Source: Pseudomonas sp. NBRC 111124
GTDB taxonomy: Bacteria; Pseudomonadota; Gammaproteobacteria; Pseudomonadales; Pseudomonadaceae
DNA: 64,000 bases
Assembly: GCF_001320245.1 (NCBI RefSeq)
Contig: NZ_BCBA01000059.1
Location: forward strand, 1-64,000
Reading direction: 5' to 3'
The position numbers and the translations under genes are program-made. The notes beneath the pieces are model-generated. The model was not told where the DNA came from, did no database searches, and was given only the letters and a program-made list of their open reading frames with translations. This document shows positions 24,755-32,746 of this stretch, piece by piece; the first letter of the stretch is position 1; every line of letters begins with the position of its first letter.

Positions 24755-25381
24755 TCAGCTCAGACCATGACGCCGGGCCAGTTCGATCAGATCCACCAGC
24801 GAGTGGGCATTGAGCTTCAGCAGCAGGCGGGTCTTGTAGGTGCTGACCGTCTTGTTACTGAGGAACATGCTGTCGGCAATCTCCTTGTTGGACCGCCCCC
24901 GTGCAAGCTGCTGGAGCACCATCATCTCCCTCGCCGACAAGCGATCGACCATGTCCGCCTCACTTGCCCCGCCCACCCGACCCCGCGACTTGTGCAATGC
25001 CTGGTTCGGGAAATAACTGTACCCAGATAGCACAGCCTTGATGGCGCTGAGCAGTTCGGTGAGCTCTTGCTGCTTGCACACATAACCGGAAGCCCCCGCC
25101 TGCATGCAGCGCATGGAGAAATGCCCGGGCGCCTGAGAAGTCAGTACCAGAACACGGCTGCGAGGGTTGGCCGCGGCCATACGAGCAATGACCTCCAGGC
25201 CATCGAGTTTGGGGATGCCGATATCGAGTACGACAACATCGGGAAGGTGTTCGCGGGTGAGCTGCAAGGCCGCTATGCCGTTGTCGGCTTCAGCGACAAC
25301 ATCGTACCCATGCCGCTCCATCAGCATGCGCACTGCCAAGCGTATGACCGGATGATCATCCACGATAAGGACTTTATTCAT
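24755..25381 (-). CDS. NarL/FixJ-type response regulator (orphan)
   Basis: 208 residues. Receiver domain with acidic pocket D8-D9, phosphorylation site D53 (VVLDIGIP) and the Thr and Lys of the switch region (VLTSQ, YVCKQ). C-terminal LuxR-type HTH (LSAREMMVLQQLARGRSNKE, then IADSMFLSNKTVSTYKTRL). It recalls EvgA/BvgA-type regulators, which work with hybrid sensors, but no sensor kinase is encoded nearby. The recognition helix is normal. The target genes are unknown; the upstream interval may be one of its targets by autoregulation. Confidence 0.92.
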   Translation of the reverse strand: MNKVLIVDDHPVIRLAVRMLMERHGYDVVAEADNGIAALQLTREHLPDVVVLDIGIPKLDGLEVIARMAAANPRSRVLVLTSQAPGHFSMRCMQAGASGYVCKQQELTELLSAIKAVLSGYSYFPNQALHKSRGRVGGASEADMVDRLSAREMMVLQQLARGRSNKEIADSMFLSNKTVSTYKTRLLLKLNAHSLVDLIELARRHGLS

Positions 25382-25687
25382 GCGATATCCATCATTCGTT
25401 ATTTTGCTTTGACGACCGCCTCACCATAACCGAGCAGAACGCTCAATGGCGCGCACATTCCCCGCACAAATAGCCGAATAGATGAACCCTACGTCGGTTT
25501 GGGAATTTTCCTACAAGAAAAAATTTACAGTTTCCTCGCATAAGTACCTACGAGCAGGCGAATGAACAATAATCGACGCGCGCATTCATCGGCCCCGTCG
25601 AAAAATCCCCTCACCCGGAAAAACTCCACAATTTAGTTGAGGCGACCAGTAGGTTATTGATAAGCCGAACTTGCAGGAGGCATTAAC
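25382..25687. other. Intergenic region between the regulator and the 2-TM protein
   Basis: 306 bases without a gene. It is clearly more AT-rich than its neighbours, with ACAAGAAAAAATTTACAG at 25513-25530 and an AGGAGG ribosome site at 25676-25681 for the next gene. Divergent promoters for both flanking genes must lie here; I cannot fix them by eye. Confidence 0.5.
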
Positions 25688-26128
25688 ATGACCGATAACC
25701 AACCTGTTGCGCCGTTGACGATAATCGCCATTTTCGCTGGCATCATTGAGGCTTCTGCATTGGCAACCCTGCCTTTTCTCAGCGAGAGAAGTCAGACGTA
25801 CTACACCTGGTTCCTCGTGGGGTTTCCGTTCTTTCTCACCGCTCTGTTCTTCCTGACCCTGAACTTCAACTACAAATCTTTTTACAAGCCTGACCCGACC
25901 GAGCAAAAGAGCGCGCCCGAACCAGCGGGGCGTGCGGAACCGACAGAAACTGTAACCATGATGTTTTCCGGCCCCGACGCGCAGACACTGATTCAACAAC
26001 ACGTCATGCAGGCCATTGCCCAGCCGCATGTCGAGAACAGACAGTGGCGTTTGTGCAACATGGATCTACACCAATGCGTTGTTCTATCAACCACCCGCCT
26101 GCCGGAGGATCCAGCCTATGGGCAATGA
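25688..26128 (+). CDS. Hypothetical protein with two membrane helices
   Basis: 146 residues with a strong ribosome site (AGGAGG, 6 bases before the ATG). Two hydrophobic helices are at about residues 8-28 and 40-60 (FLVGFPFFLTALFFLTLNF), followed by a soluble tail of about 85 residues with two cysteines (LCNMDLHQC). No known domain is recognised. It shares an AT-rich divergent region with the orphan response regulator, so regulation by it is possible but unproven. It converges with argG. Confidence 0.7.
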   Translation: MTDNQPVAPLTIIAIFAGIIEASALATLPFLSERSQTYYTWFLVGFPFFLTALFFLTLNFNYKSFYKPDPTEQKSAPEPAGRAEPTETVTMMFSGPDAQTLIQQHVMQAIAQPHVENRQWRLCNMDLHQCVVLSTTRLPEDPAYGQ

Positions 26129-26150
26129 GCAGAACACCGCCCGGAAGGCA

Positions 26151-26179
26151 AAAAAAACCCCGGCCAGTGCCGGGGTTTC
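26151..26179. terminator. Bidirectional terminator between the 2-TM gene and argG
   Basis: Seven A, CCCCGGC, loop CAGT, GCCGGGG, then TTT; on the minus strand the stem is followed by seven T, a strong terminator for argG. Confidence 0.9.
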
Positions 26180-26202
26180 ATTTGCCAGTTCGGGGCAGAT
26201 GC

Positions 26203-27420
26203 TTAGAGCATCCCGCGGCCCTTGTTGGCAGCGATGCGCATGCGCAGCGCATTGAGCTTGATGAAGCCAGCAGCATCGGCCTGGTTGTAGGCGCCGCCGT
26301 CTTCTTCAAAGGTCGCGATGTTGGCATCGAACAGCGAATCGTCCGACTTGCGGCCGACCACGATGACATTGCCCTTGTACAGCTTCAGGCGCACGACACC
26401 GTTCACGTTGACCTGCGAAGCGTCGATCATCTTCTGCAGCATCAGTCGTTCCGGGCTCCACCAGTAGCCGGTGTAGATCAGGCTGGCGTACTTCGGCATC
26501 AGCTCGTCTTTCAGGTGAGCGACTTCGCGGTCCAGGGTGATCGACTCGATGGCGCGGTGCGCCTTGAGCATGATGGTGCCGCCTGGGGTTTCGTAGCAGC
26601 CACGGGACTTCATGCCCACATAGCGGTTTTCCACGATGTCCAGACGGCCGATGCCGTTGGCGCCGCCGATGCGGTTCAGTTCGGCAAGTACGGTAGCCGG
26701 GCTCATGTCGACGCCGTCGATGGCGACGATGTCACCATTGCGGTAAGTCAGCTCCAGGTAGGTCGCCTGGTCCGGGGCGTTCTCTGGCGAGACGCTCCAG
26801 CGCCACATGTCTTCTTCGTGCTCGGTCCAGGTATCTTCCAGGACACCGCCTTCGTAGGAGATGTGCAGCAGGTTGGCGTCCATCGAGTACGGCGACTTCT
26901 TCTTGCCGTGACGCTCGATCGGGATACCGTGCTTCTCGGCATAGTCCATCAACTTCTCGCGGGACAACAGGTCCCACTCGCGCCATGGCGCGATAACCTT
27001 GACGCCTGGCTTGAGTGCGTAGGCACCCAGCTCGAAGCGCACCTGGTCGTTACCCTTGCCGGTAGCGCCGTGGGAAATGGCGTCGGCGCCGGTCTCGTTG
27101 GCGATTTCGATCAGGCGCTTGGCGATCAGCGGACGAGCGATGGAAGTACCCAGCAGGTACTCGCCTTCGTAGACGGTGTTGGCGCGGAACATCGGGAAGA
27201 CGAAATCGCGCACGAACTCTTCGCGCAGGTCGTCGATGTAGATCTCTTTAACGCCCATTGCCTGCGCTTTGGCACGAGCCGGCTCGACTTCTTCGCCCTG
27301 ACCCAGGTCAGCGGTGAAGGTCACCACTTCGCAGTTGTAGGTATCCTGCAGCCACTTGAGAATCACCGAAGTATCAAGGCCGCCGGAATACGCCAGTACG
27401 ACCTTTTTTACGTCCGCCAT
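26203..27420 (-). CDS. argG: Argininosuccinate synthase
   Basis: 405 residues, the usual length. It joins citrulline and aspartate with ATP in arginine synthesis. The ATP-binding PP-loop is at residues 10-18 (AYSGGLDTS); other motifs include HGATGKGNDQVRFELG and SPYSMDANLLHISYEGG. argF, the enzyme before it in the pathway, is in the same window at 35233 but not linked. The start is preceded by an ordinary leader; no attenuator is obvious. Confidence 0.98.
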   Translation of the reverse strand: MADVKKVVLAYSGGLDTSVILKWLQDTYNCEVVTFTADLGQGEEVEPARAKAQAMGVKEIYIDDLREEFVRDFVFPMFRANTVYEGEYLLGTSIARPLIAKRLIEIANETGADAISHGATGKGNDQVRFELGAYALKPGVKVIAPWREWDLLSREKLMDYAEKHGIPIERHGKKKSPYSMDANLLHISYEGGVLEDTWTEHEEDMWRWSVSPENAPDQATYLELTYRNGDIVAIDGVDMSPATVLAELNRIGGANGIGRLDIVENRYVGMKSRGCYETPGGTIMLKAHRAIESITLDREVAHLKDELMPKYASLIYTGYWWSPERLMLQKMIDASQVNVNGVVRLKLYKGNVIVVGRKSDDSLFDANIATFEEDGGAYNQADAAGFIKLNALRMRIAANKGRGML

Positions 27421-27592
27421 GCCATCACTCCACGGGGTTGTACGGAAAGGGGCCGATTCTACCGGCGTTGCGGATAAATTTACAGTGGGGCGACAGCTTC
27501 TGACGACAAAGCGACAGGAACTGTCGGTGGGGCGACGTGTTCGCCGCTAAAGGTTCAGCACCTGGCGGCCCTGATGCAATCCCGCTTTGATA

Positions 27593-28546
27593 TCAGGGTG
27601 TCTTGGTCCCAGCCGGCGCCGCAGCAGCTGGCGGGACAGCAGGTGCAGCCTGCACCGGTTGCTGCACCGGCTGGACCATCGGTTTTTCTGCCATCGCCAC
27701 CCGATCCAGCTCGATATTCACCCGCCGGTTACGCGCCCGATTGGCCGGGCTGTTGTTCTTCACCAGCGGATACCGCTCACCATGGAAACGCACGTCTATC
27801 TGCTCTTCCGGCACACCATGGGCCTTGAAGTAATCGGCAACGGCCAACGCCCGACGCCGCGATGTGTCGCGATTGGTCAGCCGGTTACCACTGTTGTCGG
27901 AGTGACCGTTGAGTTCGATGTGGTTCACCGTCGGGTCGGCCTTGAGGTAATCGAGGATCACGTCCAGCCTCGCTCGGGCATCGGCGTCGAGGTCGAAGCC
28001 CCCCCCCGGGAAGCCGACCTGGGTCTGGCGAACCTGGTCATAGTTCATCGGCAGCATCTTGCTGGCACAGACCTGATAGTCGCTGTATGCCTTGACGAAG
28101 CTCACCGGTAATACCCGTACTTCCATCACTCGCCCACCTTCGCCGGCGTAATTGCGTACCACCGTGCTGCGCCCGTCGAGCAAGCCATTGATCAGGCGGC
28201 TGGCCTGGCTTTGCGACGAGCTGAACAGCACGCCGCTGCGGGCCATGCGCACAGCGCCGAGGTTCACATCACCCCGCCCCGGTTGCCAAGGGGCTGCGGC
28301 AGCCAGCAAGGTGGCGGATCCTGCGCCCAGCACATTGCTGTGCGACCGAAGCTGGAACACGGGCTGCTCACCGGCCTTGCGCACGAACTCGCCACTGCCG
28401 AAACCGTCAATCGGCTGAATCAGGCGGCATTCGAACTGGTCACCCTCGACTTGCCAGGCGACATTCTCCATGCGGGTCTGGAAAGTCAGTGCACCGGCCG
28501 GCAGGCTGGCGACAAGGGTCAACAGGGCTAAGTAACGCTGGCGCAC
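27593..28546 (-). CDS. motY: Flagellar stator-ring protein MotY
   Basis: 317 residues. The start is taken as the GTG at 28546, preceded by GGAG with good spacing; an in-frame GTG at 28558 would lie within that ribosome site. After the signal peptide (about 1-20) comes the MotY N-terminal domain (LTFQTRMENVAWQVEGDQFE) and then a C-terminal OmpA peptidoglycan-binding domain (HIELNGHSDNSGNRLTNRDT, NRARNRRVNIELDR), ending in an unusual Pro/Ala/Gln-rich tail. MotY forms the T-ring that fixes sodium- or proton-driven stators (MotCD type in Pseudomonas). It stands alone, divergent from pyrC. Confidence 0.88.
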   Translation of the reverse strand: MRQRYLALLTLVASLPAGALTFQTRMENVAWQVEGDQFECRLIQPIDGFGSGEFVRKAGEQPVFQLRSHSNVLGAGSATLLAAAAPWQPGRGDVNLGAVRMARSGVLFSSSQSQASRLINGLLDGRSTVVRNYAGEGGRVMEVRVLPVSFVKAYSDYQVCASKMLPMNYDQVRQTQVGFPGGGFDLDADARARLDVILDYLKADPTVNHIELNGHSDNSGNRLTNRDTSRRRALAVADYFKAHGVPEEQIDVRFHGERYPLVKNNSPANRARNRRVNIELDRVAMAEKPMVQPVQQPVQAAPAVPPAAAAPAGTKTP

Positions 28547-28676
28547 GAGGGGCTCCACAAATTCTGACGGCTTACAGGCAGGCTATCGGACACTTGCCGG
28601 AAAACTTGATAGCCGTGCTCGGACCGGGGTTTTCCGGTAGCATTGGGGCCTGAGTTCGACCCGCCTGGAATCCCCA

Positions 28677-29723
28677 ATGTCCGATCGCCTGACCCTCCTG
28701 CGTCCCGACGACTGGCACATCCATCTGCGCGATGGTGCCGTCCTGCCCCATACCGTTGGCGATGTGGCGCGTACTTTCGCCCGTGCCATCATCATGCCTA
28801 ACTTGGTCCCGCCGGTGCGCGATGCCGTCGAAGCCAGCGCCTACCGCGAGCGCATCCTTGCCGCCCGCCCGGCTGGCAGCCGCTTCGAACCGCTGATGGT
28901 GCTGTACCTCACCGACCGCACCAGCCCCGAGGACATCCGCGTGGCCAAGGCCAGCGGCATCGTGTACGCCGCCAAGCTTTACCCGGCCGGTGCCACCACC
29001 AACTCCGATTCGGGCGTCACCAGCATCGACAACATCTTCCCGGCCATCGAGGCACTGGCGAAAGTCGGCATGCCACTGCTGGTGCACGGTGAAGTAACCC
29101 GCAGCGAGATCGATGTATTCGACCGCGAGAAGCGCTTCATCGACGAGCACATGCGTCGTCTGGTCGAGCGTTTCCCGACCTTGAAAGTGGTGTTCGAACA
29201 CATCACCACCGGTGATGCCGCGCAGTTCGTCACCGAGGCTCCGGCCAACGTGGGCGCCACCATCACTGCCCAGCACCTGCTGTACAACCGCAACCACATG
29301 CTGGTCGGCGGTATCCGCCCGCACTTTTACTGCCTGCCGATCCTCAAACGCAACACCCACCAGGTGGCGCTGCTGGACGCGGCCACCAGTGGCAACCCGA
29401 AGTTCTTCCTCGGCACCGACTCGGCACCGCACGCCCGTCACGCCAAGGAAGCTGCTTGCGGTTGCGCAGGCTGCTACACCGCCTATGCGGCGATCGAGAT
29501 GTACGCCGAGGCGTTCGAGCAGCGCAATGCGCTGGACAAGCTGGAAGGCTTCGCCAGCCTCCACGGCCCGGCTTTCTATGGCCTGCCGGCGAACACCGAC
29601 ACCATCACCCTGGTCCGTGAAGAATGGACCGCCCCGGACAGCCTGCCATTTGGCGAGCAGACCGTGATCCCGCTGCGTGCCGGTGAAAAACTGCGCTGGC
29701 GCCTGCTGGAGGAAAACGCGTGA
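28677..29723 (+). CDS. pyrC: Dihydroorotase
   Basis: 348 residues, class II dihydroorotase of the E. coli type, acting in pyrimidine synthesis. Metal ligands H14 and H16 (DWHIHLRDG), the carboxylated lysine in AAKLYPAGATTNSDSG, then the metal-binding histidines in LLVHGEV and VFEHITT, and the final Asp in LGTDSAPH. Its stop overlaps the rnt start by 4 bases, so the two are coupled. The promoter must be in the 130 bases shared with motY. Confidence 0.98.
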   Translation: MSDRLTLLRPDDWHIHLRDGAVLPHTVGDVARTFARAIIMPNLVPPVRDAVEASAYRERILAARPAGSRFEPLMVLYLTDRTSPEDIRVAKASGIVYAAKLYPAGATTNSDSGVTSIDNIFPAIEALAKVGMPLLVHGEVTRSEIDVFDREKRFIDEHMRRLVERFPTLKVVFEHITTGDAAQFVTEAPANVGATITAQHLLYNRNHMLVGGIRPHFYCLPILKRNTHQVALLDAATSGNPKFFLGTDSAPHARHAKEAACGCAGCYTAYAAIEMYAEAFEQRNALDKLEGFASLHGPAFYGLPANTDTITLVREEWTAPDSLPFGEQTVIPLRAGEKLRWRLLEENA

Positions 29724-30394
29724 GCGAAGACCTCTACGAAGACGACCAGGACGGTCAAGGCGGCGGCGGCTCGCGCCACCCGATGGCTGAGCGCTTCCGC
29801 GGCTATCTGCCGGTCGTGGTGGATGTCGAGACCGGCGGCTTCAACAGCGCCACCGACGCCCTGCTGGAAATCGCCGCAGTGACCATCGGCATGGACGAGA
29901 AGGGCTTCCTGTTCCCCGAGCACACCTACTTCTTCCGGGTAGAGCCGTTCGAAGGGGCCAATATCGAGCAGGCCGCGCTGGAGTTCACCGGCATCAAGCT
30001 GGACCACCCGTTGCGCATGGCGGTGAGCGAGGAAAGCGCGCTCACCGACATCTTCCGCGGTGTGCGCAAGGCGCTGAAGGCAAACGGTTGCAAGCGGGCG
30101 ATCCTGGTCGGTCACAACAGCAGCTTCGACCTTGGCTTCCTCAATGCAGCGGTTACCCGCAACGATATCAAGCGCAACCCGTTCCACCCGTTCTCCAGCT
30201 TCGACACCGCCACCCTGGCTGGCCTGGCGTATGGCCAGACCGTGCTGGCGCGGGCCTGCCAGAGCGCCGACATCGACTTCGACGGCCGTGAGGCACATTC
30301 GGCGCGTTACGACACCGAGAAGACGGCCGAGCTGTTCTGCGGCATCGTCAACCGCTGGAAAGAAATGGGCGGCTGGCGCGACTTCAACGATTGA
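29720..30394 (+). CDS. rnt: Ribonuclease T
   Basis: 224 residues, a DEDDh 3'-5' exoribonuclease that trims tRNA and other stable RNAs. Exo I VVVDVETGGFNS, Exo II VGHNSSFDLGFL, Exo III HSARYDTEKTAELF are all intact. Translation is coupled to pyrC (ATGA-type overlap). It ends upstream of a REP pair and a terminator shared with ahpC. Confidence 0.97.
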   Translation: MSEDLYEDDQDGQGGGGSRHPMAERFRGYLPVVVDVETGGFNSATDALLEIAAVTIGMDEKGFLFPEHTYFFRVEPFEGANIEQAALEFTGIKLDHPLRMAVSEESALTDIFRGVRKALKANGCKRAILVGHNSSFDLGFLNAAVTRNDIKRNPFHPFSSFDTATLAGLAYGQTVLARACQSADIDFDGREAHSARYDTEKTAELFCGIVNRWKEMGGWRDFND

Positions 30395-30403
30395 ACTGAA
30401 AAT

Positions 30404-30492
30404 CTTCGCGGGTAAACCCGCTCCCACAGGTACCGCATCGGCCTCAGCCATTTTGCGATTCCTGTAGGAGCGGGTTCACCCGCGAAGAGGCC
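30404..30492. repeat. Inverted pair of P. putida REP elements
   Basis: Copy one at 30404-30430 (CTTCGCGGGTAAACCCGCTC then CCACAGG) and an inverted copy at 30461-30492 (CCTGTAGGAGCGGGTTCACC, then CGCGAAGAGGCC), 30 bases apart. This is a typical paired REP arrangement in P. putida. Such pairs protect upstream mRNA or bind gyrase in other bacteria. Confidence 0.92.
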
Positions 30493-30507
30493 AGTACAAG
30501 CTGGCAC

Positions 30508-30537
30508 AAAAAAACCGGCCACATGGGCCGGTTTTTT
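30508..30537. terminator. Bidirectional terminator between rnt and ahpC
   Basis: Seven A, CCGGCC, loop ACATG, GGCCGG, then six T. It serves both convergent genes. Confidence 0.9.
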
Positions 30538-30551
30538 CATGCGCGTGGCAA

Positions 30552-31154
30552 TTACAGCTTGCCAGCGTTCTCGCTCAGGTAAGCAGCAACGCCTTCGGGC
30601 GAAGCGGTCATGCCCTGGTCGCCTTTCTTCCAGTTGGCCGGGCAGACTTCGCCGTGCTCTTCGTGGAATTGCAGGGCGTCGACCAGACGCAGCAGTTCGT
30701 CCATGTTGCGGCCCAGTGGCAGGTCGTTGACGATCTGCGAACGGACAACACCGTTGGTGTCGATCAGGAAAGCACCACGGAAGGCTACGCCGCCTTCGGA
30801 CTCGACGTCGTAGGCCTTGCAGATTTCGTGGGTGATGTCGGCAGCCAGGGTGTACTTGACCTGGCCGATACCGCCGGCGTTGACCGGGGTGTTACGCCAG
30901 GCGTTGTGGGTGAAGTGCGAGTCGATCGAAACGCCGATCACTTCAACGTTGCGCGCCTGGAAGTCAGGGATGCGGTTGTCCAGGGCGATCAGCTCGGACG
31001 GGCAGACGAAGGTGAAGTCCAGTGGGTAGAAGAACACCAGGCCGTACTTGCCCTTGATGGCCGAAGCCAGGTTGAAGCTGTCGACGATTTCGCCATTGCC
31101 CAGGACGGCTGGGACGGTGAAGTCGGGGGCTTGTTTGCCAACGAGTACGCTCAT
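30552..31154 (-). CDS. ahpC: Alkyl hydroperoxide reductase AhpC-type peroxiredoxin
   Basis: 200 residues, typical 2-Cys peroxiredoxin of the Prx1/AhpC group. The peroxidatic cysteine is in FTFVCPSEL and the resolving cysteine in HGEVCPANW. It reduces hydrogen peroxide and organic hydroperoxides in the cytosol. No ahpF reductase lies nearby, so its electron donor is likely thioredoxin or a distant AhpF. It is next to the bfd/bfr iron-storage genes, as in relatives. The start has a good ribosome site (CTAGGAGATTGCA). Confidence 0.93.
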   Translation of the reverse strand: MSVLVGKQAPDFTVPAVLGNGEIVDSFNLASAIKGKYGLVFFYPLDFTFVCPSELIALDNRIPDFQARNVEVIGVSIDSHFTHNAWRNTPVNAGGIGQVKYTLAADITHEICKAYDVESEGGVAFRGAFLIDTNGVVRSQIVNDLPLGRNMDELLRLVDALQFHEEHGEVCPANWKKGDQGMTASPEGVAAYLSENAGKL

Positions 31155-31302
31155 TGCAATCTCCTAGTGAGAGTGGAAAACCGTTTGCCGGGCCAAGCAG
31201 GCTTGCCCGACATCCAACAAAGGCTGACCATCATACACGGCTTCCGGTGACAGGCCGAATGCAACCGTCGGTCGCTCAAGCACGGCCCTTTCAGAAAGTC
31301 CT

Positions 31303-31330
31303 TTGACAAGCATTCTCATTAACATTAAGC
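31303..31330 (+). promoter_or_regulatory. Candidate Fur box upstream of bfd
   Basis: GACAAGCATTCTCATTAACA is an AT-rich stretch with several CATT/ATT repeats in the arrangement of Fur boxes, 40-65 bases before the bfd start. A second such region is at 31670-31700 upstream of bfr (ACAAACATTCTTATTCCTAT). Match by eye only. Confidence 0.5.
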
Positions 31331-31367
31331 TCCAACCCATCGACTCAACCCGCGATGGTCAGCCCTT

Positions 31368-31589
31368 ATGTATGTGTGTCTTTGTGTCGGCGTCACCGAC
31401 GGACAGATCCGCGATGCGATCTATGAAGGATGCTGCAGTTACAAGGAAGTCCGAGCTGCGACCAACGTCGCCAGCCAGTGTGGCAAATGCGCCTGCCTGG
31501 CCAAAGAGGTGGTCCGTGAGACCCTCACCGAATTGCAGGTGAGCCAGCACGCCGCCCTGCCCTATCCGGTGGAATTTACTGCTGCCTGA
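31368..31589 (+). CDS. bfd: Bacterioferritin-associated ferredoxin
   Basis: 73 residues with the Bfd [2Fe-2S] pattern: C4 and C6 (YVCLCVGV), then C38 and C41 (SQCGKCAC). It reduces the iron in bacterioferritin for release under iron starvation. The bfr gene follows 202 bases downstream, with a terminator between, so the two are expressed separately. This fits opposite responses to iron: bfd up when iron is low, bfr otherwise. Confidence 0.95.
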   Translation: MYVCLCVGVTDGQIRDAIYEGCCSYKEVRAATNVASQCGKCACLAKEVVRETLTELQVSQHAALPYPVEFTAA

Positions 31590-31606
31590 TGTTACAGAAT
31601 TCGAAG

Positions 31607-31632
31607 AACCGGACCTTGTGTCCGGTTTTTTT
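31607..31632 (+). terminator. Terminator after bfd
   Basis: AACCGGAC (31607-31614), loop CTTGT, GTCCGGTT (31620-31627), then TTTTT. Confidence 0.92.
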
Positions 31633-31790
31633 ATGCCGGTATATCAACAAGTTAGCGCTTCAACGCGGTTCACAAACATTCTTATTCCTATTAATTTTCA
31701 CTTATTATTCAAATACTTAGGTTTGACAGCCCCCAGTTACAAGCTCAAACTTCCCTGTATTGGCACACTTCTACAGGGCAGGAACCCGTC

Positions 31791-32264
31791 ATGAAAGGCG
31801 ACGTAAGCGTCATCCAGCATCTCAACAAGATCCTCGGAAACGAGCTGGTCGCGATCAACCAGTACTTCCTGCACGCACGCATGTACGAAGATTGGGGCCT
31901 GAACAAGCTCGGCAAGCACGAGTACAAAGAGTCCATCGACGAGATGAAGCACGCTGACAAACTGATCAAGCGTATTCTCTTCCTCGAAGGCATCCCCAAC
32001 GTTCAGGACTTGGGCAAGCTGCTGATCGGCGAGCACACCAAAGAGATGCTCGAGTGCGACCTGAAGATCGAACAGAAAGGCCTGGTTGACTTGAAAGCCG
32101 CCATCGCCCACTGCGAAACCGCTGGCGACTTCGGTTCGCGTGACATGCTCGAAGACATCCTCGAGTCCGAGGAAGAGCATATCGACTGGCTGGAAACCCA
32201 ACTCGGCCTGATCGACAAGATCGGCATCGAGAACTACCTGCAGTCGCAGATGGGCGAAGAGTAA
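31791..32264 (+). CDS. bfr: Bacterioferritin
   Basis: 157 residues, a 24-mer haem-containing ferritin. The haem-ligand methionine M52 is present. Ferroxidase ligands E18, E51 and H54 fit the family, with further ones in the helix of SEEEHIDWL. It stores iron in the cytosol and works with Bfd. AGGA upstream of the ATG. Since M52 is kept, it is the haem-binding Bfr type (FtnB/BfrB-like). Confidence 0.96.
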   Translation: MKGDVSVIQHLNKILGNELVAINQYFLHARMYEDWGLNKLGKHEYKESIDEMKHADKLIKRILFLEGIPNVQDLGKLLIGEHTKEMLECDLKIEQKGLVDLKAAIAHCETAGDFGSRDMLEDILESEEEHIDWLETQLGLIDKIGIENYLQSQMGEE

Positions 32265-32276
32265 TTTCCCCGCCCA

Positions 32277-32307
32277 TAAAAAAACCCGCCTTGAGCGGGT
32301 TTTTTTG
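32277..32307. terminator. Bidirectional terminator between bfr and grxD
   Basis: A run, CCCGC, loop CTTGA, GCGGG, then seven T; serves both convergent genes. Confidence 0.92.
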
Positions 32308-32319
32308 TCTGGCTGAACG

Positions 32320-32655
32320 TCAGGCTTCGGAAGCCTTGGCCTTGGCGGCGGCGTCCTTGATCAGGGCCTGCAGTTCACCCTTCTCGAACATTTCCAGCAT
32401 GATGTCGCTGCCGCCAACCAGCTCACCGGCTACCCACAGTTGCGGGAAGGTCGGCCAGTTGGCGTATTTTGGCAGGTTGGCGCGGATTTCCGGGTTCTGC
32501 AGGATGTCGACGTAGGCGAACTTCTCGCCGCAACCCATCACAGCCTGCGATGCCTTGGCCGAGAACCCGCACTGCGGGGCATTCGGCGAGCCTTTCATGT
32601 AAAGCAGAATGGTGTTGTTGGCAATCTGCTCTTTGATCGTATCGATGATATCCAT
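32320..32655 (-). CDS. grxD: Monothiol glutaredoxin Grx4
   Basis: 111 residues. The monothiol CGFS active site (APQCGFSAKA) and the WPTFPQLWV and GGSDIM glutathione-binding blocks are intact. It binds and hands over glutathione-coordinated [2Fe-2S] clusters. The C-terminal tail is Ala/Lys-rich. Next to bfd and bfr, which fits an iron-homeostasis neighbourhood. Confidence 0.97.
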   Translation of the reverse strand: MDIIDTIKEQIANNTILLYMKGSPNAPQCGFSAKASQAVMGCGEKFAYVDILQNPEIRANLPKYANWPTFPQLWVAGELVGGSDIMLEMFEKGELQALIKDAAAKAKASEA

Positions 32656-32746
32656 CTAGCACCTCAGCTGAACTTTCCGACGCGATCGTCGGCACGGTGA
32701 CGCATTGTATCGGAAAGCCGAGCAGCGTGCTCGGCCTTACCATTGC

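Noticed and set aside
30404..30492. Small regulatory RNA gene after rnt
   Set aside because: The secondary structure is explained by a paired REP element followed by a terminator; no promoter is visible.
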